Source of the DNA: CAZFLY01 sp964519995
Lineage (GTDB): Bacteria > Planctomycetota > Phycisphaerae > Sedimentisphaerales > Anaerobacaceae
Assembly: GCA_964519995.1 (NCBI GenBank)
Contig: CAZFLY010000036.1
Span: 1 to 28,006, forward strand
DNA length: 28,006 nucleotides
Reading direction: 5' to 3'
This document shows positions 14,782 through 21,365 of this stretch, piece by piece. A model generated the notes under the pieces. That model made no database searches. It was not told the DNA's origin and was given only the letters and a program-made list of their open reading frames with translations. Made by a program: the position numbers and the translations under genes. Within the stretch, counting starts at the first letter, position 1. Each line of letters starts with the position of its first letter.

Positions 14782-16275
14782 ATGAAGATATTTTCAATTA
14801 CATCTCTGGCAAAGGTCACGGATGCACAGCCCGTATCAGTCACGAGCCACGAGTCATGTTTCACTGGAATAAGCACAGACTCACGGACCACAAGACCTGG
14901 TGACTGCTTTTTTGCGATTACTGGCGAGAGCTTCAACGGCCACGACTATGTACCGGATGCCTTTGCCAAAGGCGCCGCCTGTGCGGTGGTCAGCCAGAAT
15001 ATTGAGGCTCCAAGATTAGGTGATAAAGTTGTATTCAAGGTTAAAAACACGATAAATGCCCTCGGTGATCTTGCCCGCTACTATCGCCGGCAGTGTGGTT
15101 TTAAGGTAATTGCCATTACAGGCTCAGTGGGTAAGACGACAACGAGGCAAATCGTTAGCCATGTCCTAAGTAAGTACCACCGGGTTTTTGCAGCACCAAA
15201 GAATTTTAATAACACTATAGGGCTGCCTTTGACGCTGCTTGGCGCTGACGCAGAAGACGAAATTGTTGTCACCGAACTCGGCAGCAATCACCCCGGTGAA
15301 ATTGCGTATTTGACCAAGATTGCATTACCAGACGTTGCGGTCATAACAAATGTGCACGCCGCTCACCTGCAGGGCTTTGGTAACCTGCGGACAATAATGC
15401 AGGAGAAACTATCCATATCCGAGGGAATTTCACATAATGGCATCTTGATAATTAATGCAGATAACACCCGACTTGTGGAAACTTGCACAGCCAAGGGTCT
15501 AAAATTTTTCACCTTCGGTAAATCTCAGAGAGCTGATTATCAACTCAAGAGTGTCATCCGTGAGCCTCTCAGCAGCAGATTTATGGTCGATGATGTTGAG
15601 GTACGGCTGCCACTGCCCGGTTGGGGGAACATCGAAAACGCCATCGCTGCTTACGCTGTTTGCAGCCAATTTGGCGTAAGCGCCAATGATTTTGCTCAGG
15701 CTGTGGATACTCTGCCGCCCGTTACTATGCGAGCAGAACCACTGCAAATCGGCACACTGACCGTATTGAATGATTGCTACAACGCAAACTCGGCCTCTAT
15801 GGAAAATGCACTGCAGATACTTGCAGGCCTGGACCCGACGGAGCAACGCCGACGTATTTTCATTTGTGGCGATATGGCCGAACTCGGCGAACAAAGCGAG
15901 CAACTGCACGCTGAACTTGCCACAGCAGTTGTACAGACTCGTGTGCAACTTTTGTTAACCGTCGGCAAACTCGCCAGGTTAACCGCCATCAACGCAAAAC
16001 ATCTGGCCGAACATAATCTGCAGACGATCTCTTTTAACGACACACAAATGGTTTGCAATAAACTACACGAGTTCATAGAGGATCACGATATAATACTAGT
16101 CAAAGGTTCACGTACGGTTAAATTGGAGATGGTCGTGGACAAGCTAAGGGAGCTTTTCAAGGCGCCGAAAGCTCCATACGTTGTTCAGGAGCTGCGAGTT
16201 TCGGCAGCACAGAAGCCAGCTCAGTCCATTGAAAAGCAGAAGACAAATGATATACCACCTTTTACGACATTTTAG
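14782..16275 (+). CDS. murF: UDP-MurNAc-tripeptide--D-alanyl-D-alanine ligase MurF
   Basis: Cytoplasmic ATP-dependent ligase adding D-Ala-D-Ala to the UDP-MurNAc-tripeptide. The N-terminal substrate domain has ISTDSRTTRPGDCFFAI and GHDYVPDAFAKGA. The ATP loop ITGSVGKTTT is near residues 113-122. TELGSNHPGEI and NDCYNANSASMENAL are typical MurF blocks, and GDMAELGEQSEQLH marks the C-terminal domain. The 497 residues include a short heptamer-derived insert (VTSHESCF, near 20-27) and a longer than usual C-terminal tail. AAAGGCAG precedes ATG 14782. Its end overlaps the mraY start by 29 bases, indicating translational coupling. Confidence 0.93.
   Translation: MKIFSITSLAKVTDAQPVSVTSHESCFTGISTDSRTTRPGDCFFAITGESFNGHDYVPDAFAKGAACAVVSQNIEAPRLGDKVVFKVKNTINALGDLARYYRRQCGFKVIAITGSVGKTTTRQIVSHVLSKYHRVFAAPKNFNNTIGLPLTLLGADAEDEIVVTELGSNHPGEIAYLTKIALPDVAVITNVHAAHLQGFGNLRTIMQEKLSISEGISHNGILIINADNTRLVETCTAKGLKFFTFGKSQRADYQLKSVIREPLSSRFMVDDVEVRLPLPGWGNIENAIAAYAVCSQFGVSANDFAQAVDTLPPVTMRAEPLQIGTLTVLNDCYNANSASMENALQILAGLDPTEQRRRIFICGDMAELGEQSEQLHAELATAVVQTRVQLLLTVGKLARLTAINAKHLAEHNLQTISFNDTQMVCNKLHEFIEDHDIILVKGSRTVKLEMVVDKLRELFKAPKAPYVVQELRVSAAQKPAQSIEKQKTNDIPPFTTF
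14837..14864 (+). repeat. Heptamer array in murF
   Basis: Four units (CAGTCAC, GAGCCAC, GAGTCAT, GTTTCAC) in the same family and same sense orientation as those in murE. They encode VTSHESCF between the N-terminal helix and the conserved ISTDSRT block. Confidence 0.65.
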
Positions 16276-17386
16276 CGATTTCATCGCCGAAACATTGCAT
16301 TTCTATGCTTACCGCTATGTGATGTTTCGCTCGGTAATGGCAATATTGACAAGTCTGCTAATTGCGATTCTGATTGGCCCGAAGATTATCCGCTGGCTGA
16401 TACGAAAAAAGATTGGAGATCGGCCCGAGTTTTATCATGCCGCCCTTAATGAGTTGACAAAAGAAAAAGCAAATACACCCACAATGGGTGGTCTAATCAT
16501 AATTTTCTCTGCCGTTCTCAGTACCTTGCTATGGGCAAAACTGAACAATCCCTTTGTTCAGAAAGCAATCTTTGTAATAGCGTGGTTTTCGGTATTGGGT
16601 GGTGTCGATGATTGGCTGAAACTTACCGCTGGTACCCGCCACAGAAGCAGGGATGGCTTGTACCCGTGGGAAAAGCTCATCTTCCAGATTGCCGGAGCTG
16701 TGCTAATAGCGTCCTTTTTATTCTTTGATTTTGTTAACATCGATGATGGCAGACTGTTTTGGCTGCCATTCTATAAGCATGGTCTGTCTTTGGCTAACTG
16801 GACATTTGTCCTGATAGCGATTTTTTATATATCAGCCACAAGCAATTCGGTGAACCTTGCCGACGGTATGGATGGTCTGGCCGCAGGCCTTGTCGGCATG
16901 GTTAGTCTTGTTCTTGCTGTGCTATGCTATGTTGCCTCCGAAACCATGTCCCGAACAACACCTGTCACTTGGGCCAGTTATCTGTTACTGCCGCATATAC
17001 CACAGGCCGGGGAGCTGAGTATTTTCTACTCGGCCATCCTCGGTGCCGTCCTTGGTTTTTTATGGTTCAACTGTTACCCAGCTCAAACATTTATGGGTGA
17101 CGTTGGATCATTGCCGTTAGGTGCAGCAATGGGCTACGGTGCATTGGTGACAAGAAATGAAATTCTTCTGTTGGTCATTGGAGGCGTATTTGTCGTCGAG
17201 CTTCTCAGCGTGGTTATGCAAGTTGGTTATTTCAAATATACCGGCGGCAAGCGCCTTTTTAGATGTGCACCGCTTCATCATCATTTCCATTTAGCAGGCT
17301 GGAGCGAACCACAGGTAGTCGTGAGATTCTGGCTTATGGCCGCAGCATTTGCTGCTCTGGCTCTGGCCACCCTCAAAATCCGATAA
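16247..17386 (+). CDS. mraY: Phospho-N-acetylmuramoyl-pentapeptide transferase MraY
   Basis: Integral membrane enzyme moving phospho-MurNAc-pentapeptide onto undecaprenyl phosphate to make lipid I. It has 379 residues with about ten membrane segments. Signature blocks: KANTPTMGG, VDDWLKLTAGTRHRSRDGL, NSVNLADGMDGLAAG (Asp206 and Asp209 in the catalytic region), FMGDVGSLPLG and the histidine block PLHHHFHLAGWSE. ATG 16247 is chosen because it gives the normal MraY N-terminus (IYHLLRHFSDFI). It overlaps the end of murF by 29 bases. murD and the later division genes that often follow are not here; non-coding DNA follows instead. Confidence 0.94.
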   Translation: MIYHLLRHFSDFIAETLHFYAYRYVMFRSVMAILTSLLIAILIGPKIIRWLIRKKIGDRPEFYHAALNELTKEKANTPTMGGLIIIFSAVLSTLLWAKLNNPFVQKAIFVIAWFSVLGGVDDWLKLTAGTRHRSRDGLYPWEKLIFQIAGAVLIASFLFFDFVNIDDGRLFWLPFYKHGLSLANWTFVLIAIFYISATSNSVNLADGMDGLAAGLVGMVSLVLAVLCYVASETMSRTTPVTWASYLLLPHIPQAGELSIFYSAILGAVLGFLWFNCYPAQTFMGDVGSLPLGAAMGYGALVTRNEILLLVIGGVFVVELLSVVMQVGYFKYTGGKRLFRCAPLHHHFHLAGWSEPQVVVRFWLMAAAFAALALATLKIR

Positions 17387-17401
17387 TCGTGCCACTAATA
17401 A

Positions 17402-17489
17402 AGTGCAAATATCAAAGTTCAAAAATAAAAATTGTGGAATTGCCGCAGAGCGGCAATGACTACCTTAATTTTACATTTTACATTTAGAT
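17402..17489 (+). repeat. Heptamer-hairpin-heptamer element
   Basis: Left arm: AGTGCAA, ATATCAA, AGTTCAA, AAATAAA (17402-17429). Centre: a perfect 8-bp stem ATTGCCGC/GCGGCAAT with an AGA loop (17439-17457). Right arm: TTTTACA, TTTTACA, TTTAGAT (17469-17489). Both arms have period 7, and the right arm is of the complementary T-rich type, so the whole is an imperfect inverted arrangement around the hairpin. The left-arm unit ATATCAA is the complement of TTGATAT in the trxA leader array. Confidence 0.55.
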
Positions 17490-17507
17490 TTTTTATTTTC
17501 TTATGCC

Positions 17508-17629
17508 TGCCCCCTAAAGAACTACCAGATGTGGGCCGATATGATAGTTTTGCTAGTGACTGTCGACCAGGGACCTGCGGATTCATGGTCCATGATCAGC
17601 GAAGTTTCCTTGGGGGCTTCGCTTTTTTT
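17508..17629 (+). ncRNA. Candidate structured RNA of unknown class ending in a terminator
   Basis: Non-coding segment with several internal pairings. GCCCCC near 17509-17514 can pair with GGGGGC (17612-17617), with partial extension through AAGAAC/GTTTCC. GACCA and TGGTC form an inner pairing. It ends in a Rho-independent terminator. It does not match the features I know of SRP, 6S, tmRNA or RNase P RNA. It could instead be leader or trailer structure of a neighbouring transcript. The call rests only on structure by eye. Confidence 0.3.
17599..17629 (+). terminator. Rho-independent terminator
   Basis: Stem GCGAAG (17599-17604) / CTTCGC (17617-17622), 12-base loop, followed by seven T. Oriented on the forward strand, it would end transcripts from mraY or from a small RNA upstream of it. 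Confidence 0.7.
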
Positions 17630-17772
17630 CTTGTCCGTAAAAATTATCGGTCATATTGCTATGTTATGACTATGCTGATGCCAATCAGGTGTCGTGCAAT
17701 TGACCAACACTGTTGTTTTCGAACAATACGCTGTGCTCTATTTTAGGTAAAATCTTGGATGAGGAGACAATG

Positions 17773-18174
17773 ATGCTCAGAGCAAGAGATGTTATGAACA
17801 GGAATGTAATTAGCGTCAAGAAAGACACGCACATTTTTGAAGCAGTTGAACTTATGGTATCAAATAGTGTTTCAGGCCTACCCGTGGTCAACGACGATCT
17901 GACTATCGCGGGCATTCTCTCAGAGAAAGACGCAGTTGTATTGTTCTATACAAACAAGGATGATGCGAGTAAAACCGTAGACGACTTCATGACCCATCAC
18001 CCAGTATTCTTTGAGGAAAATGAAAGTCTGCTGGCGGTATGTGATTTCTTGACGAAGAATATCTTCAGAAGAGTCCCCATCACATCAAACGGAAAACTAG
18101 TCGGCATCATCAGCGTCCAAGACGTCCTTGATTCCGTGCTCAAGCAGAGACAGCAAGCAGTCCACGCTACTTAA
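17773..18174 (+). CDS. Tandem CBS-domain protein
   Basis: 133-residue protein made only of two CBS domains. The first, residues about 3-58, has ARDVMNRNVISVKKDT, SGLPVVNDD and GILSEKD. The second, about 68-125, has DDFMTHHPVFFEEN, RRVPITSNGKLVGIISVQDVL. CBS pairs bind adenosine nucleotides and act as sensor modules; a stand-alone one probably regulates a partner that cannot be identified here. The start is ATG 17773, six bases after GAGGAG; the adjoining ATG 17770 is an alternative. The long upstream non-coding DNA and a terminator make it its own transcription unit. Confidence 0.88.
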   Translation: MLRARDVMNRNVISVKKDTHIFEAVELMVSNSVSGLPVVNDDLTIAGILSEKDAVVLFYTNKDDASKTVDDFMTHHPVFFEENESLLAVCDFLTKNIFRRVPITSNGKLVGIISVQDVLDSVLKQRQQAVHAT

Positions 18175-18261
18175 AAAGAGCTTGGATGTTTCTGTTTTTG
18201 AATAACTTCTTCGCAAAAAATAACTTTCCCACATATTCATTGCGTTGTAGTTTTATAGATT

Positions 18262-18308
18262 GCCCCTGAGGGGCGAGCTACTCGCCTCCGCGAAGCGCTT
18301 TGGCGGAG
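18262..18308. repeat. GC-rich hairpin pair in the intergenic region
   Basis: Stem GCCCC/GGGGC (18262-18266, 18270-18274), then CGAGCTA, then stem CTCCGC/GCGGAG (18286-18291, 18303-18308). A related string, GCCCCTTATGGGCAAGCTA, lies at 18657-18675, so two similar hairpin-AGCTA units bracket the small gene 18344-18631. Confidence 0.4.
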
Positions 18309-18343
18309 CGGGGTTGGTTCGTTGCTCTTGTAGGCCAGGACTA

Positions 18344-18631
18344 CTAATCGTAGTATTCTTCGCTGCGGACTCGCACGTTGTGCCTGTAGGCTTTAGAATC
18401 ATCGGAGCTTAGTTTGTCCAATTGTCTTTGCGCCAGAAAAATCTTTATGGCAACAGTCCCGCAGCCGATCCCTGCAATGAAGAACACCGCAGCGGCAAGA
18501 AATGCAAAAATCTCGGGCAATGCTAAGATAATGACTCCAAAACCGATTAGCATCAGTCCTACGATAAATATTACTGCAGCCACTCTTCGGGAGGCTTGTG
18601 AAATCATGTTTGTATAATAACGAAAACTCAT
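18344..18631 (-). CDS. Hypothetical small membrane protein, 95 aa
   Basis: No family is recognised. It has two adjoining hydrophobic segments (about residues 17-37 and 41-65, joined by a short LPEIF turn) and a charged C-terminal tail (QRQLDKLSSDDSKAYRH and onward) ending EEYYD. This is the layout of a helical-hairpin inner-membrane protein with both ends on the same side. AAGGAG stands about nine bases before ATG 18631. It lies downstream of groEL in the same direction but beyond a strong terminator, so it is probably independently expressed. Confidence 0.7.
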   Translation of the reverse strand: MSFRYYTNMISQASRRVAAVIFIVGLMLIGFGVIILALPEIFAFLAAAVFFIAGIGCGTVAIKIFLAQRQLDKLSSDDSKAYRHNVRVRSEEYYD

Positions 18632-18674
18632 TCAAAAAGCTCCTTCTTCCAAACTCGCCCCTTATGGGCAAGCT

Positions 18675-18706
18675 AAAAAGCGGGCTCCAAAAGGAGCCCG
18701 CTTTTT
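18675..18706. terminator. Strong terminator after groEL
   Basis: A perfect inverted repeat AAAAAGCGGGCTCC / GGAGCCCGCTTTTT with an AAAA loop. The A and T tracts make it work in both directions. It starts ten bases past the groEL stop. Confidence 0.9.
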
Positions 18707-18715
18707 GCCGACCTA

Positions 18716-20338
18716 CTAATACATTCCGCCGCCAGGGGGCCCTGTAGGTGCCTCCTTCTTTTCCGGAATCTCACTGACTATCGCATCAGTTGTTAGCAAC
18801 AGCGACGCGATTGAAGCACCGTTCTGCAATGCAATTCTTTCGACTTTTGTCGGCACAATCACGCCAAATTTAATCATATCGCCATATTCCTTGCGCAGTG
18901 CATCGTAGCCGAAGTTCTTGTCTTTGCTTTCCAGTACCTTCTGAGCTACGATCGAGCCGTCCAGTCCTGCATTTTCGACAATCTGTTTGATGGGCGCCAG
19001 CACTGCCCTGCGGACAATATCAACGCCGATTTTTTCATCGCCATTCGCTTTGATTTTTTCCAGGGCAGGCAGTGATCTAAGCACCGCAACACCTCCCCCT
19101 GCTAAAATGCCTTCCTCTACCGCAGCTCGGCAGGCATGCAGCGCATCTTCGACGCGGGCCTTTTTCTCTTTCATTTCTGCTTCAGTCGCGGCACCAACGT
19201 TTATCTGGGCAACACCACCGGCCAATTTTGCCAATCTTTCCTGCAGCTTTTCAATATCGTAGTCACTCGTGGAGTTCTCAATCTCGGTTTTGATCTGCTC
19301 AATTCTACTCTTGATGGCTTCTGTGCTGCCTGCTCCTTCGATAATGGTCGTTGTATCTTTATCAATCTTTACCTGTTTAGCTCTGCCAAGCTGGCGCAAT
19401 TCAATGTTCTCTAATTCAAGTCCCAAGTCCTCGAATATAGCATCAGCACCGGTGAGAACCGCAATATCACTGAGCAAAGCCTTCCGTCTGTCACCAAAAC
19501 CAGGAGCTTTGACCGCAGCACATTGCAATACACCCCGGAGCTTATTGACGACCAATGTCGCAAGGGCCTCACCCTCTACATCCTCAGCCACAATCAACAG
19601 TGGTTTGCCTTGCTTTGCTACTTTTTCCAATAGTGGGACAAGTGATTTGACTGAGCTTATCTTCTTTTCGTGCACAAGGAAGTAGGGCTTATCAAGCACA
19701 ACAGTCATATTCTCTATGTTATTGACAAAGTGCGGGCTCAAATACCCTCTGTCGAACTGCATACCCTCGACTAGCTCAACTACTGTCTCCAGCGATTGGC
19801 CTTCCTCAACAGTGATGACACCGTCTTTGCCGACTTTATCCATGGCCTCAGCCAGCTTTTTGCCGATCTCAACGTCCTGATTCGCTGAGCAGGTAGCGAC
19901 CTGTTCTATCTGTTTACTTGATTCGACGGGTATGCTCATTTTATGCAGCTCTGAGACAATCGCATCGACTGCCATATCGATGCCACGTTTTACCTGCATA
20001 GCATTGGCGCCGGCCGTGATGTTTTTCAGCCCCTCATCATAAATACTTTCAGCCAGAATGGTTGCTGTGGTTGTTCCATCCCCAGCAACACTCGATGTCT
20101 TTGAGGCCACCTCCTTAACCATTTGGGCGCCCATATTCTCATACGAGTCCTCCAGCTCAATCTCCTTGGCGACTGTGACACCGTCTTTCGTAACCGTCGG
20201 CGAGCCGAATGACTTTTCCAAAACTACGTTCCTACCGCAGGGTCCAAGCGTAATCTTGACTGCACTGGCGAGCTTTTTGACCCCTTCCCGGATAGCCCCG
20301 CGTGCATCAGTACCAAAAGCAATTTTTTTTGCCGCCAT
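18716..20338 (-). CDS. groEL: Chaperonin GroEL (60 kDa)
   Basis: ATP-driven double-ring folding chamber that works with GroES in the cytoplasm. At 540 residues it has the normal length. Motifs: the ATP site VTKDGVTVAKEIEL, VAGDGTTTATILAES near residues 84-98, the apical-domain segment FDRGYLSPHF near 195-205 and the equatorial VGAATEAEMKEKKARVEDAL near 410. The C-terminus ends GPPGGGMY rather than in a long GGM tail. The conserved LGPKGRNV position has Cys instead of Lys (GPCGRNV). AAGGAG precedes ATG 20338. It lies 46 bases after groES and ends at a strong terminator. Confidence 0.97.
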   Translation of the reverse strand: MAAKKIAFGTDARGAIREGVKKLASAVKITLGPCGRNVVLEKSFGSPTVTKDGVTVAKEIELEDSYENMGAQMVKEVASKTSSVAGDGTTTATILAESIYDEGLKNITAGANAMQVKRGIDMAVDAIVSELHKMSIPVESSKQIEQVATCSANQDVEIGKKLAEAMDKVGKDGVITVEEGQSLETVVELVEGMQFDRGYLSPHFVNNIENMTVVLDKPYFLVHEKKISSVKSLVPLLEKVAKQGKPLLIVAEDVEGEALATLVVNKLRGVLQCAAVKAPGFGDRRKALLSDIAVLTGADAIFEDLGLELENIELRQLGRAKQVKIDKDTTTIIEGAGSTEAIKSRIEQIKTEIENSTSDYDIEKLQERLAKLAGGVAQINVGAATEAEMKEKKARVEDALHACRAAVEEGILAGGGVAVLRSLPALEKIKANGDEKIGVDIVRRAVLAPIKQIVENAGLDGSIVAQKVLESKDKNFGYDALRKEYGDMIKFGVIVPTKVERIALQNGASIASLLLTTDAIVSEIPEKKEAPTGPPGGGMY

Positions 20339-20384
20339 GTTTATCTTTCTCCTTCTATAATCTGTAATCCAATTCTGTCCTCTC

Positions 20385-20675
20385 TCATTTCTCGATTACC
20401 GCCATAATGTCGGATTCATCCATGATAAGATATTCTTTGCCGTTTATCTTTACTTCCATGCCTGCATAGCTGGTGAAAAGTACTAAATCACCTTTTTTGA
20501 CCTGCATCTCCTTACGTGTGCCGTCCTCAAGTACCTTACCGGGCCCTACACTGACAATTTTCCCCCTTTGTGGTTTCTCTTTGGCTGTGTCTGGCAGGAC
20601 TATTCCACCCGCTGTTTTAGCCTCCGCCTCTACTCGCTCAACGAGCACCTTATCTGCCAATGGTCGAATCTTCAT
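20385..20675 (-). CDS. groES: Co-chaperonin GroES (10 kDa)
   Basis: Lid of the GroEL chamber, 96 residues. KIRPLADKVLVERVEAE opens the protein. The mobile loop is AEAKTAGGIVLPDTAKEKP (about 18-36), and GKIVSVGPGKVLEDG and GDLVLFTSYAGMEVKINGKEYLIM complete the fold. AAGGAG and AAGGAT precede ATG 20675. No CIRCE element (TTAGCACTC/GAGTGCTAA) is visible upstream, so HrcA control through that site is not supported. The nearest upstream promoter-like signal is the sigma54-type sequence before the receiver gene. Confidence 0.97.
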   Translation of the reverse strand: MKIRPLADKVLVERVEAEAKTAGGIVLPDTAKEKPQRGKIVSVGPGKVLEDGTRKEMQVKKGDLVLFTSYAGMEVKINGKEYLIMDESDIMAVIEK

Positions 20676-20724
20676 CTTATCCTTACTCCTTTCACAGTAA
20701 AACTTAACCCTTTATCAGTATTTC

Positions 20725-20738
20725 TGCCTTATAAGGCA
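20725..20738. promoter_or_regulatory. 14-bp palindrome between receiver gene and groES
   Basis: TGCCTTATAAGGCA is perfectly symmetrical. It overlaps the stop codon of the receiver gene and lies about 50 bases before groES. No T-run follows on the reverse strand, so it does not look like a terminator; an operator or RNA-processing hairpin is possible. Confidence 0.3.
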
Positions 20739-21142
20739 AAAACATCATTGTTGTATTTCTTTTGAAAAAGCCTGTTCAGGACTTGTTGCAGAACTGCCAT
20801 ATCTACTGGCTTGTCGATTACGCCGAACACATCGAGTTCCAATGCTTTGCAAAGAATATCTTGAGTCGCTTCGCTTGCCAAAAGGATACACGGCAGTAAC
20901 GGATATTCCATCCTTATAATCTTGATAGTCGCCAGGCCGTTGGATTTCTCAGAGTCCATATCTACGATTGTGGTGTGGATACGCTTTCTTTCGATAATAG
21001 TGATAAACTGGTCCACACTCTCAGCCATAAGCAGGTTGACCCCTCTGGGTTGGAATATCCTGCGTACAGCATCGGGCCAAGCCCAGTCTGCCTCGCTGAT
21101 CAATACATTGACCTCATCAAATTGTGGCCGTCTGGCAACCAT
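20729..21142 (-). CDS. Single-domain response regulator receiver protein
   Basis: 137 residues forming one receiver domain with no output domain. The phosphoacceptor is Asp61, placed eight residues before Gly69 as in CheY. The acidic pocket is Glu17/Asp19 (LISEADW), the Ser/Thr switch Ser90 (LLASEA), and the conserved lysine Lys111 (DKPVD). AGGGG precedes ATG 21142. Such proteins relay phosphate or act through protein contact; the partner kinase is not in this window. Only 53 bases separate it from groES with no terminator between, so it is probably the first gene of a receiver-groES-groEL transcript. Confidence 0.85.
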   Translation of the reverse strand: MVARRPQFDEVNVLISEADWAWPDAVRRIFQPRGVNLLMAESVDQFITIIERKRIHTTIVDMDSEKSNGLATIKIIRMEYPLLPCILLASEATQDILCKALELDVFGVIDKPVDMAVLQQVLNRLFQKKYNNDVFAL

Positions 21143-21168
21143 AGTTATATTTTCCCCTTTTGTATAAG

Positions 21169-21184
21169 TGCAAATGTTGTGCCA
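21169..21184 (-). promoter_or_regulatory. Sigma54 (-24/-12) type promoter
   Basis: On the reverse strand TGGCAC-AACAT-TTGCA matches the RpoN consensus TGGCAC-N5-TTGCA at every fixed position, with the T before TGG and A after GGCAC also as expected. The predicted start near 21158 gives a 16-base leader that carries the AGGGG of the receiver gene. Transcription from such promoters needs an enhancer-binding ATPase. Confidence 0.65.
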
Positions 21185-21294
21185 AACGGTTAGACGTCGG
21201 CTGGTCTATACATAAGCATTTACGGCAGAGAGGCTTGCGTCAACTGATTTGTGTTGAGCGAGTACTGGCAAAACTGCAGCCGGGCCGACCCGCT

Positions 21295-21309
21295 CTGCCA
21301 GCCTGGCAG
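21295..21309. promoter_or_regulatory. Inverted repeat upstream of the sigma54-type promoter
   Basis: CTGCCA-GCC-TGGCAG, a perfect 6-bp inverted repeat about 145 bases upstream of the predicted start. This is within the usual distance for an enhancer site of a sigma54 activator. It could equally be a fragment of a dispersed GC-rich repeat. Confidence 0.3.
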
Positions 21310-21365
21310 GATGACTACTGACGAGGAGATCAGAATCTTGCTTTAGCAGGATAACTGCTACGCAT

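Noticed and set aside
18607..18619. TGTTTGTATAATA, resembling the promoter-like sequence at 65-76
   Set aside because: It lies within the coding start of the 95-residue membrane protein; similarity of a short AT-rich string is likely accidental.
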